Shown: positions 24,271 through 35,030 of the stretch, in pieces
Layout: every line of letters begins with the position of its first letter
Position numbering within the stretch: position 1 is the first letter of the stretch
From: Combretum micranthum
Lineage: Eukaryota > Streptophyta > Magnoliopsida > Myrtales > Combretaceae
Assembly: GCA_024138025.1 (NCBI GenBank)
Contig: JAMXBD010000065.1
Coordinates: forward strand, 1 to 64,000
Length of the DNA: 64,000 bases
Direction: 5' to 3'
Notes under the pieces: model-generated
Told to the model about the DNA's origin: nothing
Seen by the model: only the letters and a program-made list of their open reading frames with translations
Database searches by the model: none
Translations under genes and position numbers: made by a program

Positions 24271-25491
24271 TGTCGAGCTGGATTTTTTCCACTCATCTAA
24301 TCTGGTTCATTTCTTAACCCGATTCACATTAAACCCGAACCCATTTAACATGAATCCTCGACTAGGGGTTAAAAGAAATTTTAAAAAATTTTAGAGTCGC
24401 CACCCGATATAAATCGGGAAAAAATAAAAAGCTAGGATCAATGGGTCGGTTGATCCTAACTTAGCTACTAGTCTGCGAAAATTTGATTTAAAAAAAACAA
24501 ACTTTTAAAACCAGATATCATGGATTCGGGGGCTAACCTATTAAAACCAAATTGGTTACCACTTTTGGAATTTTAAATTTTAATCTATCCTTTTCATGCT
24601 CAAAAAATTTAAGTAAAACAATATAGTACAAATATTCACAAATCAAACCATTCGTTTTTATTTTTATTATTTCTTTTTTTTTATTTTTTTTTAAAAATAT
24701 CAATATCAACAAATAGATTTTTTTTTTTTTACAAAAACTTATATTTACGAAATAATTATTCACAATATTAAAAACAAAAACATTTTTTTTCATTTTTTAT
24801 GTCGCCCCGCAGGTGCCTACGTACTCGCTAATCGAGATCAGACAAAACGTAGTTCTTTTAAAAAAAAACTTAATTTGTTGATCAATTTTAATTTTTGAAC
24901 TATTTTCATTTAAGTTCATTAAATTTTCAATTTTTATAAAAAAATTATTTTTGACGATCCTATGTCTAATCAATTGATTTTTTTTTTTATGAAAATACAA
25001 TTTTTCTAAGCCCAAAAATCATTTTTATTATTTTTTTTTTTAAAAAATTTTGTTTTTGGAAAATCCAATTTTATTATTTTTATTATTTTTATTTTTTTTT
25101 TTTTATTTTTTTTTTAAAAAAAATCACATAATTTCACAACATATCCATAATATATTAAAATATATTAAAAATATTTTTTCATGCATTAAATATGCATTTC
25201 TAAGGTAATTTGTGTATAAATACACATTAAAAATATTCAAAAAATATCAAAAAATATCAAAAAAATAAATTTATATAAAAAATAATATTTTGATTTTTCT
25301 GGATTTTTCTGTATTTTTCTGAATTTTTCTGAATTTTTTATGAATTTTTATAAATTTTTTGCTATTTTTTATTATTTTCTGAAATTAATTATATAATAAA
25401 CTATTAATAAAATAATGCGGATTAACCTGGACCGTCGGATGAAGCGGACGAGATCTGGAGCGTTGATCTCGCTGACCGATCTGGATCGTCT

Positions 25492-25712
25492 GATCGCTTG
25501 TTGACTCGATCTGAGCCGTCTGATCGCTTGATGAAATCTGGGCCGTCTGATCGCTTGATGAAATCTGGGCCGTCTGATCGCTTGATGAAATCTGAGCCGC
25601 TGATCTGTTTGATGAAATCTGGGCCGTCTGATCTGCTTGATCAAATCTGAGCCGCTGATCTGCTTGATTGAATCTGGGCCGTCTGATCTGCTTGATTGAA
25701 TCTGGACCGTCC
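25492..25712. repeat. 27-bp tandem repeat in the 3' LTR, eight units
   Basis: Units start at 25492, 25522, 25549, 25576, 25602, 25630, 25657 and 25685, 26-30 bp each. They are variants of GATCGCTTGATGAAATCTGG plus GCCGTCT. Confidence 0.9.
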
Positions 25713-25720
25713 GATCAGAG

Positions 25721-25770
25721 TTGACCGTTGACCGATGACCGACGACCGTTGACCGATGACCGACCGGGTT
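25721..25770. promoter_or_regulatory. Cluster of TTGACC (W-box-like) motifs in the 3' LTR
   Basis: TTGACC occurs at 25721, 25728 and 25749, and further TGACC words at 25735 and 25756. TTGACC/T is the core recognised by plant WRKY factors. Function here is inferred. Confidence 0.5.
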
Positions 25771-26800
25771 GGGTTCGGATTTTCGGGTCGGATCTCGGAG
25801 CTCCGGCGGGTGAAGAAGACGATGACGCGACTTTTCGGGGCGGATTCCGGCGGCTCCGGTGGTCCTCGGTGGCTGGAAGTTTGTCGGCCCGACTCCTGCT
25901 GCGACGGCGCGTCCTTTGGTGGTGGTGGCGTTCACTCAGAACGGCGGCAAGCGGCGGTTCCGGTGGTGGTTGTACGGCGGCGTTTGAAGAACAAAATAAA
26001 AAAAATTTTCAGAGAGAAATCCGATCAATTCGAACAAATCTAAGCACACTAAATCATCCAAATAAAGTTTCTAACATTGTTACAACACTCAATTTGGATT
26101 AAAACTGATCTAATCAATTCGAATTTGAAAAATTCGAATTCTATACCCTAATTTCAAGAATTTCGAATTGGCTTTCTATGTATGTGTTCTTCTGAAATTG
26201 ACTTGTGCCTTTTGTTCCTAGGACCTCCTATTTATAGGTTGCAAGCTCAATTTTCAGTTTCGAACAGTTTCGAAAATGAATGGATTTTTGCCCTTTGATT
26301 TTTCCACGAATTTAATTAGAAAATCCATTGATTAAATTGTTTGAAACTGATGAATTGATGATTGTTTTGATATTTCATGCCAGATTCATCCACTCAATTT
26401 TGTAACTCCTCAATTGAATGCAATTGAATGCTTTATACATTGAATTTTGTAACTTTTGGTTGTTTTTTTGCACTTTTATTTTGTAACCACTTTGCAATCC
26501 CATCATCTTTGACAATCAATGATTTTTGTCAGTTAAAAACTGATGCAAAGTAAGGCAAGAGTCACATTTGAGGAAAATGAAAAGACAAAAATGATAAAAA
26601 AGGCAAAAATTTGCCTTTGCTAGGGTTTGAACCTGTGTCCTTGAGCTTGAGTGTGTGTTTGGGTCCATATGTTTAACCAACAGGCCATTTGGCCTGTGCC
26701 TTGATCACTTAGCCAATTTCATCAATACTTAAGGCTTTTGGAAAATGAATTTAATTAAATTTTAAGCCTTAATTAATTGGGCAAAAATTGGGTGTCTACA

Positions 26801-26813
26801 GCTGCCCCTCTTT
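26801..26813 (-). other. Polypurine tract of the Tat element
   Basis: AAAGAGGGGCAGC on the minus strand directly precedes the 3' LTR. Confidence 0.8.
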
Positions 26814-26901
26814 GTGGTAAAGTTTGAACAAAACTTTTGCCACAAAGAAAAAGACAACCAATTTTTGCTTAGCTTCTCCTTTAGATTTTGAGATTTGGTT
26901 A

Positions 26902-27393
26902 GGTCATTTGCCGGACCTATGGGCTTTGGTCATTTGCCGGACCAATGGCTTTGGTTTGGTCATTTGCCGGACCAATGGGCTTTGGTTTGGTCATTTGCCG
27001 GACCAATGGGCTTTGGTTTGGTCATTTGCCGGACCAATGGGCTTTGGTTTGGTCATTTGCCGGACCAATGGGCTTTGGTCATTTGCCGGACCAATGGGCT
27101 TTGGTTTGGTCATTTGCCGGACCAATGGGCTTTGGTCATTTGCCGGACCAATGGGCTTTGGGTTTGGTCATTTGCCGGACCAATGGGCTTTGGTTTGGTC
27201 ATTTGCCGGACCAATGGGCTTTGGTCATTTGCCGGACCAATGGGCTTTGGTTTGGTCATTTGCCGGACCAATGGGCTTTGGTTTGGTCATTTGCCGGACC
27301 AATGGGCTTTGGTCATTTGCCGGACCAATGGGCTTTGGTTTGGTCATTTGCCGGACCAATGGGCTTTGGTCATTTGCCGGACCAATGGGCTTT
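26902..27393. repeat. Minisatellite in the Tat 3' untranslated region, 17 units of 26 or 31 bp
   Basis: Units share TCATTTGCCGGACCAATGGG. The short unit is 26 bp; the long one adds GGTTT. Order from left is S S L L L L S L S L L S L L S L S, with one short unit missing a base and one long unit carrying an extra G. The sum, 492 bp, matches the span exactly. The repeat lacks stop codons, so three long but meaningless open frames cross it. Tandem repeats in this position are known for Tat/Ogre elements and are thought to seed satellite DNA. Confidence 0.95.
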
Positions 27394-27410
27394 GGTTTTT
27401 TCTGGAATGG

Positions 27411-27605
27411 AGGGATTTCTAACTTCTGTCTTGAACATATTCTTCTAGTAAATGAATTTCTGAACTCTGTCTTGATTACCATCTTGAGCGAATGAATTTC
27501 TGAACTTTGTCTTCATCACCATCTTCAATTGATGGGTTTCTGAATTTTGTCACCGTCTTGAGTAGATGGATTTCTGGATCTGGTCATCATCTCTAAAGGA
27601 TGGAT
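27411..27605. repeat. Degenerate tandem repeat, about 40-45 bp, four to five units
   Basis: ATGGATTTCTGAACTTTGTC-like words recur at about 27411, 27450, 27495, 27533 and 27568, each followed by a variant of ATCACCATCTTGAG. Confidence 0.65.
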
Positions 27606-27681
27606 TTTGTATTTGGTCAGTACTAGACTATCTGTCGAGTTTAGACTGAAGGGTATTTGTGATTTTTCAATCCACTGGGAG

Positions 27682-27813
27682 TTTCTTTCTCTTTCTCTTT
27701 CTCTTTTTCTTTTTCTTCCTTTTTTTTCTTCTTCTTTTTTTTTCTTCTTTTTTTTTTCTTCTTCTTTTTTTTTTCTTTTCTTTTTTTTTCTTCTTTTTCT
27801 TCTTTTTTTTTTT
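27682..27813. repeat. Uninterrupted 132-base homopyrimidine tract
   Basis: Every base from 27682 to 27813 is C or T on the plus strand, mostly T-runs with single C's. On the element's coding strand this is a purine (GAA/AAG) tract. It lies between the integrase gene and the minisatellite. Confidence 0.95.
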
Positions 27814-28118
27814 AATCCAACATGCTTCAATTTTTATCAAAATTAGTTATTCTTGCCATAATATTTTCTTTTAAAATAAGAACAATCAATAGACCAAACT
27901 GTATAAATGCATTAGTCAGTATTATAAGATGCTCAAATTTCTTTTTCTGATGATTCAAATGGTGTTTGATTGGAAATTTGTTCAGAAGAATTTTGTGGGT
28001 TAGGCTTCAAAGAATTTCAGGCTTTGATTCGACTTCAGAGAATTTCAGGAATATCAACTTTGCTTATAATTAATTAAAATAAAATCAATTGATCACTTGA
28101 AATGACAAACTTTATTGA

Positions 28119-28420
28119 TCAAGGATAATATAACTTTACAGCATCTGAGTTCACAGGATCCTTTAAATTGGGTCCATCCATTTGGGAAAGGATTAATGCT
28201 CCTCCCGATAAGACCTTCTTCACTATATATGGTCCTTCATAATTTGGTGTGAACTTTCCTCTGGAATCTTGCACATTTGGCAGCATTTTTCTCAAAACCA
28301 AATCACCTTCTTGGAAATTTCTTGGCTTAACCTCTTATTAAATGCTCTAGCCATCCTTTGTTGATATAATTGCCCATGACACATGGCAGTAATCTTTTTT
28401 CATCTAAAAGATTTAACTGT
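28119..28420 (-). pseudogene. Tat integrase C-terminal region
   Basis: The minus strand gives ITAMCHGQLYQQRMARAFN (about 28390-28330) and, in a second frame, FTPNYEGPYIVKKVLSGGAL with PVNSDAVKLYYP at the stop (28119). These blocks close the integrase of Tat/Ogre polyproteins, where a GPY/F-type module helps target-site contact. One or two indels near 28300-28430 separate it from the main integrase frame, so the polyprotein would end early in this copy. Confidence 0.85.
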
Positions 28421-30472
28421 TCAACCTTTGTCTAACCCATTCAGCTTCTTCGAGCTCTGTTTCAGCCAATACTCGGAGCGAAGGAATTCAACTTCTACTG
28501 GTAAAACAGCTTCAGTTCCATATACCAGGGAATAGGGCGTTGCCCCAGTTGACACTCTTACAGAGGTTCGATATGCCATTAATGCTAATGGGAGCATTTC
28601 ATGCCAATCCTTGTATGCAATTGTCATCTTCTCAATGATTCTCTTGATGTTTTTGTTGGCGGCTTCTACTGCTCCATTCATCTGTGGGCGATATGGAGTG
28701 GAATTCCGGTGTTTAATCTTGAATTGCTGACATAAATCAGTCATCGCATTGTTGTTCAAATTTGTACCATTATCGGTAATGATACTTTCTGGAGTTCCAT
28801 ATCGAGCAATGATATCTCTTTTGATGAATCGCACCACAACGGCTTTTGTCACACTGGCGTATGAAGCAGCTTCAACCCACTTGGTGAAGTAATCGATTGC
28901 AACTAGTATGAATCGATGACCATTTGAAGCTTTTGGCGAAATTGGCCCGATTACGTCTATTCCCCACATTGAGAATGGCCATGGTGTTGACATTGACTGT
29001 AATTCCTTTGGAGGAGCATTTATCTTGTTTGCGTAAATTTGACATAGATGACAAGATCTCACATGTTTGATACAGTCTGATTCCATGGTTAACCAGAAAT
29101 ATCCTAGCCTCATAATCTTTTTAGCTAGCATATATCCGTTCATATGAGGTCCACATACTCCCTCGTGAACTTCTTCCATTAATTTTTTAGCTTCTTTTTC
29201 ATCTACACATCTCAACAGGGTTGTATCGAATGACCTTCTGTATAAGGTATCTCCTCTTAACAAAAAATGACTTGCCAGACGCCTTAACGATTTCTGATCT
29301 TTCTTTGTAGCACACTCAGGATAACTACCTGTTTGCAAGAACATTCTGATATCTTGAAACCATGGTTCACTTGACTCAATCATAGCACAGAATGCGGGTT
29401 CACTTCTTATTCGGACTTGCAAAGGTTGTATTCTTACTCCTTCAGTGAATTGGATCAAAGATGCCAGAGTAGCCAATGCATCAGCAAATTGATTCTGAGT
29501 TCTCGGCACATAAGTGAAGGAAATTTCTTTAAATCTTCCTGCTAACTCAGCCAAGTGATTATGATAAGGAATCAACTTGGGATCCTTAGTTTTGAATTCG
29601 CCTCGAGTTTGGAAAATGATAAGTGATGAATCTCCAAACACTTCGAGCTCCTCAATATTCATTTGAATTGCCATTTCTAATCCCATGATGCATGCCTCGT
29701 ATTCCGCTACATTATTTGTGTAAGGAAACATTAATCTGGCTGATGCCGGGAACTGTTCTTCTTTTGGTGAGATAAGGACTGCCCCTATTCCACATCCGTA
29801 TACGTTGGCTGCTCCATCGAAATACAACTTCCAATTGTTGTTTTCGGCTTCTGTTTCTATTATTCTGATGCCTTCATCTGGAAACTGATCTTGTTCCTTC
29901 AATTCTTCATCATCAACCGGGCTTTCTGCGAGTTGATCAGCTAAAACTTGTCCTTTGACTGAACTTTGATTTACATAAATGATATCAAATTCAGAAAGCA
30001 GCATCTGCCATTTCGAGATTCGACCTACCAAAGCCGGTTTGCGTGCCAAGTATCGCAATGGATCATGCTTCGTAATCAACTCAATCGAGTAGAAGAGCGT
30101 ATACTGTCTAAGTCTGTGCATAACCCATACTAATGCACAGCAGGTCTTTTCTATCTCTGAATACTTTTGTTCTCCATTTGAGAATTTCTTGCTTAAGTAG
30201 TAAACAGCTCTTTCTTTTCCTTCCTCATCTTTTTGCCCGAGTACACACCCCATAGATTCAGGAAGAATTGTCAAGTACAAGAACAATGGTTTTCCCGGTT
30301 TTGGAGTAACCAGTACTGGTGGATTCGTCAGATACTGCTTTATCCGATTAAAGGCTTTTTCACATTCTTCATTCCATTCAATCAGGGCATTCTTCTTCAG
30401 CAGTTTAAACAGCGGTTGGCACTTATCAGTCAGCTGTGATATGAATCGAGCAATGTAATTCAACCTTCCCAA
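28421..30472 (-). CDS. Tat pol segment: RT thumb, RNase H, second (archaeal-type) RNase H, integrase core
   Basis: 683 open codons on the minus strand. Residues 1-30 are the end of the reverse transcriptase (MGRLNYIARFISQLT). Residues about 40-185 are the gypsy RNase H (FSNGEQKYSEIEK; LARKPALVGRISKWQ). Residues about 215-345 form a second RNase H with WKLYFDGAAN, AEYEACIMGLEMAI, FGDSSLI and the NQFADALATLA end, the duplicate typical of Tat elements. Residues about 430-485 are the H-H-C-C zinc domain (CHLCQ). Residues about 500-640 are the catalytic core, with Asp in GIDVIGP, Asp in TDNGTN and Glu in GAVEAANK, so the DDE triad is intact. It is a piece of the gag-pol polyprotein; its ATG is not a real start. 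Frameshifts lie on both sides. Confidence 0.9.
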   Translation of the reverse strand: MGRLNYIARFISQLTDKCQPLFKLLKKNALIEWNEECEKAFNRIKQYLTNPPVLVTPKPGKPLFLYLTILPESMGCVLGQKDEEGKERAVYYLSKKFSNGEQKYSEIEKTCCALVWVMHRLRQYTLFYSIELITKHDPLRYLARKPALVGRISKWQMLLSEFDIIYVNQSSVKGQVLADQLAESPVDDEELKEQDQFPDEGIRIIETEAENNNWKLYFDGAANVYGCGIGAVLISPKEEQFPASARLMFPYTNNVAEYEACIMGLEMAIQMNIEELEVFGDSSLIIFQTRGEFKTKDPKLIPYHNHLAELAGRFKEISFTYVPRTQNQFADALATLASLIQFTEGVRIQPLQVRIRSEPAFCAMIESSEPWFQDIRMFLQTGSYPECATKKDQKSLRRLASHFLLRGDTLYRRSFDTTLLRCVDEKEAKKLMEEVHEGVCGPHMNGYMLAKKIMRLGYFWLTMESDCIKHVRSCHLCQIYANKINAPPKELQSMSTPWPFSMWGIDVIGPISPKASNGHRFILVAIDYFTKWVEAASYASVTKAVVVRFIKRDIIARYGTPESIITDNGTNLNNNAMTDLCQQFKIKHRNSTPYRPQMNGAVEAANKNIKRIIEKMTIAYKDWHEMLPLALMAYRTSVRVSTGATPYSLVYGTEAVLPVEVEFLRSEYWLKQSSKKLNGLDKG

Positions 30473-30479
30473 GAGGCCT

Positions 30480-31660
30480 CTGATTCCTTTAATGTTTTTG
30501 TGGAGGCAAATCCTGAATCGCCTTGACCTTATCAGGATCGATTTCTATCCCCTTTTGGCTAACCATGAATCCTAATAATTTTCCAGATGTCACTCCGAAA
30601 GTGCATTTTTCTGGATTCAATTTCAACTGGAACTTCCTTAATCTTTCAAAAAGCTTCCTTAACACCACACATGATCATCCTTCCTTTGTCTTGGCGATCA
30701 TATCATCTACATATACTTCCACCTCTTTGTGCATCATATCATGAAGTATAGCAAGCATTGCTCGTTGATAAGTTGCCCCGGCATTCTTGAGACCGAAAGG
30801 CATGACCTTGTAACAAAAAGTTCCCCAGGCTGTAACGAATGTGGTTTTGACCTTATCTTCTTCAGCCATTAATATCTGATTATACCCTGAAAATCCATCC
30901 ATGAATGAAAATAGATGATTCCAGCGGTATTGTCCACTAAAACATCGATGTGAGGCAACGGGAAATTATCTTTCGGGGTTGCTTTGTTTAGATCTCTGAA
31001 ATCCACACAGATTCTTACTTTCCCGTTTTTCTTAAGTACTGGTACTATATTTGATACCCAATCCGAATAATCAGAAACCTCGATGAATCCTACTTCAAGC
31101 AGCTTTTTACTTCATCCTTGATTTGGAGGAGTAAATCCGGCCTAAATCGCCTTAATTTTTGCTTTATAGGTTTAAAATCCTCCTTTGTTGGCAATTTGTG
31201 AACCACAATGGATGGGTCTAAACCAGGCATATGTACGACCATGCAAAAACATCCAAGTATTCGGCTATAACTTGGTTAAATCTTGTGCCGTGCTCTCAGG
31301 CAATTTTCCCCCTATCCTCAGATTCCTAGGGTTTTCACTTGTTCCCAAATTAATCACTTCAATGGTTTCGGGAATTTCAATCTTTCCTTGTTCAAAATTT
31401 TGCCAAATTTCTTGTGTTCTAAATTGATAATCAATATCATCTTCAACATCTAACCCAGTAGAGTTAGAGGTGATATTGATATTTTCATTAATTATACGCG
31501 CGAGATATCCCTGAACTTCATCACAATTGTCGAATCTGGTTGAATATGAATGAGGAATGTATGAGAATATGTGAAAACAAACGGAAATAAATTTTATTAA
31601 ACTGGGACGGTGTTTAAGTACACTTATTTGAGCATCACATAATACTGAAAAACACGAAAC
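30480..31660 (-). pseudogene. Tat reverse transcriptase, fingers and palm, frameshifted
   Basis: The clearest piece (30675-30902) reads MDGFSGYNQILMAEEDKVKT, then FGLKNAGATYQRAM and the catalytic VYVDDMIAKT. Upstream, in other frames, are WISEI (about 30990), a variant of the usual 'VDFRDLN' region, and HKLPTKEDFKPIKQKLRRF (about 31140-31190), the start of the polymerase. At least three small indels shift the frame here. Catalytic residues remain readable, so loss of function is by frame rather than by missing motifs. Confidence 0.88.
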
Positions 31661-31684
31661 ACAAATCTAGTCTTAGATAAATTC

Positions 31685-33299
31685 TTACTTAAAAGACTTA
31701 ATACTAGCGCAAGGCACAGAGAACCAATTTCTCAAGATCATTTCTTTGGATGAAGCATCTTCTTTGATATCATCTGGCTGCTGGATATGATGTGGCTTTG
31801 GAAAGGAATGGCTGATGTGAGGAATTTTGATGATTGGATCATATTCCTTGTCGAGCTTCCTTCTTCTCATTTGGTTTTTCATTTCTGCCACTTCAGCACA
31901 AGTGGGGGAATAACCCATCCAAAGGTTCCCACCTGAGTTTCTTTCTCATCATATCATCACAGACTTCGTCAAACATTTGAAGCCCGAAGTCTTCTTCTCC
32001 TTCTTTTCCAATGTAGGGACAGCTGTCTCCTTGTAAATGGCATAATCCTGTTCTCCCATAACAGTGATGAGTTGACCATTGGTTATGAACTTAACTTTCT
32101 GGTGCAGGCTTGATGGTATTGCCTGGCAGCATGGATCCATGGTCTTCCCAACAGCAGATTGAATGTTCTGGGGATATCAATCACTTGGAAAGGAATAATG
32201 AAAGTTTGAGGCCCGATGATGACTTCTAACTCCACTTCACCTATTATATCTCTTTTTGATCCATCAAAAGCACGAACCACAATAGAGCTTGGTTTGATGT
32301 CTGACGGTTCAATTTCCAATAAGCTCAAAGTGGCTAAGGGGCACACATTCAAAGAGGATCCATTGTCAACTAATACTCGAGAGACGATCTTTCCACAGCT
32401 TTTGACTACGATGAAGGGCCTTGTTATGTTGATCTCCTTCCTCTCCCAGTTCTTCAGATGAGAAATGATTTGCTCATTTGCAAAGATTGAGTTGATGATA
32501 TGCCCCAAGGCTTCTTCTGATACACCTTCTGGAACTTTCACTTCTTCTAAGGCTTTGAAAAGAGCCTCACGGTGTACATTAGAGCTAATCAGCAGACTCA
32601 TGAGCGATATTTGGGCAGGTATTTTGGCCAACTGCTCGACAACCTTGTATTCACTTGCTTTCATCAGTTTTGCCAATGCTGACTTCTCTTCATCTTTCTT
32701 CCTTCTTCATTTTGCTGCTGTGGCATATTCACAGTTGCATTCTTCCGGTCGATTCATAAACTCTTCCTGAGCGAGTAAGGCCACCAACCATGGCCATTGA
32801 AGCATGATTTACCGCCTTATAATCAAATGGAGCGGCTTTATACTCATTCACAGCAAGGGGTATGTGAAAGGTATAGTTCTTAGGCTTTGATGAAGTTGAT
32901 CCATCTTCACTACCTTTGCCTATTTCGATTTTGATGGATCTAGGTCCACCTTCGATCATACACAAACTCGTCTTCTTTTGCTTTCTTATCTTCCTCTTCA
33001 AATTCTGGACCCCATCCAGTTGGAGGAGCATCAGCATAGACACGGGGCTCAAACCAGTAATCTATTAAATACTGGTATTTTCCATCATTTCCCAGGGTTC
33101 CAATGGTTGGATCTCCAGCCTGATACCTTTCCCATAACTCAGCCTGTGTGCTCGATCTCCTTGGTTTCGGGATCAACATTTCCAGAATCTCTTCTTTTTT
33201 AATAGTTCCTTCTTGTAGTAGCTTGTAAATAGCAGGCCTGGTTTTGGTGCGGTCTCTTAATTCATATTGAGCAAATGACCCTTCTGGCGAAGGTTCCAT
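31685..33299 (-). pseudogene. Tat protease region and linker, frameshifted
   Basis: From 33299 leftward, MEPSPEGSFAQYELRDRTKT and EILEMLIPKPRRSSTQAELW form the linker between gag and protease in Tat polyproteins. The retropepsin-like part (32083-32676) shows VLVDNGSSLNVCPLATL, with the active-site D-N-G-S, then VRAFDGSKRDIIGEVELEV and NLLLGRPWIHAA. After a frameshift near 32100 the sequence goes on with AIPSSLHQKVKFI and GQLITVMGE. The protease would cut the polyprotein. The variant DNGS in place of DTG/DSG is common in this lineage. Confidence 0.88.
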
Positions 33300-34700
33300 G
33301 CTACTTGTTCTATGGTGATTGGCAACTCATCCAGATTGATTTCTTGTCGGCACTTCAGCGGTGATCATATTGATGACTGGTCCATGGTTTGGCAGTGGGT
33401 TAGTAGAGACGTTTGGAGTCTCAACGAAATCCAACTGGATGACTTTTGCATCAATAAGATCTTGGATTTTATGCCTAAGCCTCCAGCATCTGTCTGTTGA
33501 ATGCCCGATTTGCCCCATGTGATATTCACACTTCAGCTCAGGATTGTAATATCTAGGCTTTAAGTCTTCCCTAGGAACTTCAAGATTGATCAGATTATCG
33601 GCCCTTAATTTAGCTAATACTTGGCTAAGGGGAACCGGAATTCGAGTGAAGTTCCGCCTGCTGAACCTTGATTGTTGATTTGGGACTGCACTTTGTTGAG
33701 TCTGATCCTTATTCTGATTTTGATTCTGATTTGTTGACAACACGAAAGACTTAGTAGGGCCAGTTGCATCTGAAGTATTGACCATGCTGACGGTTGAATT
33801 TCCCTTTGTATGGGACATTTCTCGGTGCAGTATATTTCTTTTCTTGTTGCAATTTTCCTGCCGAAATTGCATTCTCAATCTGCACCCAGCTATCACCACT
33901 TCTGAGAAACTTGCTGATGCATGCCCAATCAGATGGGAAAAGAAAGGTTCCTCTAGCGTGTTGATAAAAGTGAAAGTGAGGTCTTTCAGGCATCGGGGTG
34001 GTGATCCTTGCAGCCAATGCTCTCCAGCGCTGAGCATACTCCTTGAAAGTCTCTCTTTCTTCTTCTTCAGATTGCTTAAATCCCATACCGAGGGCGCCAT
34101 CTCAATGTTAAACTTATACTGATTAAAAACGCCCTAGCCAACTTGTCCCAAGTATCAATTTCTTGATGGTCTAATTGGGCGTACCAGGCCAAAGCAGCAC
34201 CAGTAAGACTGTCCTGGAAGGTTTGCACCATCAGCTTGTCAAACTTGCATATTGCCCCATTCGTCGTACATACAATCTGGTATGCATATTAGGGCAACCT
34301 GTCCCGTCATATTTTTCAAATTCCGGTGCCTTAAATTTCTCAGGGAAGGCACCTTCCTCATATTGAGGCAAATTCAGATCGCGGTTTGATCAAAACCATC
34401 GAACGTCTTCATTTTCTCAACAGTTTTTCTCTCCATTTCTTTAGCCTGAGCTTCCAGTTCTTTCTTCAACTCAGCCGCATTAAACTCATTTGATGACTCC
34501 TCTTGCTGAATAAGCTGCCCCTCAATTTCTTTTCCTTTCTGTGCCCTTGAGGATTCTTCAGGAGTTGTAGGGGTCTTGAGTTGGGCAAGACTCTGTGTTA
34601 AAGCCTGCATCTGTTCAGCAATTCCAAGGAGGGTTTGTTCCACGGTGTTGAGTCTTTGTTCATTGGTCTGGTCTGTGGGGTTACTCCCGGTGTTAGACAT
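33300..34700 (-). pseudogene. Tat gag, frameshifted
   Basis: The likely start is the ATG at 34700 (MSNTGSNPTDQTNEQRLNTV), followed by an N-terminal coiled-coil-like, Gln/Glu/Lys-rich region. The capsid-like domain needs several frames: FNQYKFNIEMAPS (about 34105), ETFKEYAQRWRALAARITTP (about 34020) and RSGDSWVQIENAISAGKLQ (about 33880). Near 33520 the zinc-knuckle-like motif CEYHMGQIGHSTDRCWRLRH gives C-x2-H-x4-H-x4-C, followed by IQDLIDAKVIQLDF. The motif is intact but indels near 34370, 34100 and 33780 break the protein. Gag would form the virus-like particle in the cytoplasm. Confidence 0.85.
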
Positions 34701-35030
34701 CTTAGCTCGGGATCTGGTAACAATAGGGCTCCTAACCGGCTTGGACGCTATCTTTCAAGTTTTTAAACTCGAATTTGCTAGACCTGGACATTTATCATTT
34801 ATTATATATTTTTTTTTAGAATAAATGAATTAATATACATATGCAAGAATGCAGATATGCTATCACACAGATGCAAATGGGGATATTGACCAATGATTTT
34901 TTTTTAAAAAATTTGTATTAAAAGATAATGTTTAACATAACAAAAACTTCTAATGGTTTAGAAACTGAATTAAAACTACTTTCTAATGGTTTCAAAGAAC
35001 CTTGATTCCTAAGGACTAAACCTAAATCAA

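Larger units (their letters stand above)
24271..26800 (-). repeat. 3' LTR of the Tat element
   Basis: 2530 bp; minus strand TGTAGACACCC... to ...GGCTCGACA-type end. From left to right on the plus strand it contains an AT-rich part with long T-runs, a GC-rich island (about 25710-26000), the 27-bp repeats (25492-25712) and a TATA word at 26227-26238. The open frames in both strands of the GC-rich island recur in the other LTR but show no protein family and are best read as non-coding. Confidence 0.93.

Noticed and set aside
25372..26102. Open frames of 187 codons (minus) and 124 and 95 codons (plus)
   Set aside because: They lie in the GC-rich LTR part, overlap on both strands and match no family. 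Their presence in the other LTR (38453-38878) follows from LTR identity.
26902..27393. Regularly spaced repeats resembling a CRISPR array
   Set aside because: There are no unique spacers; units are contiguous and nearly identical. The DNA is plant nuclear.
26824..27495. Open frames of 223, 175 and 167 codons, all on the plus strand
   Set aside because: They run through the minisatellite, which has no stops in three frames, and encode only its repeats. The strand is opposite to the element's genes.
27525..27874. Lys/Glu-rich (minus) and Phe/Ser-rich (plus) open frames
   Set aside because: Both are translations of the homopyrimidine tract.
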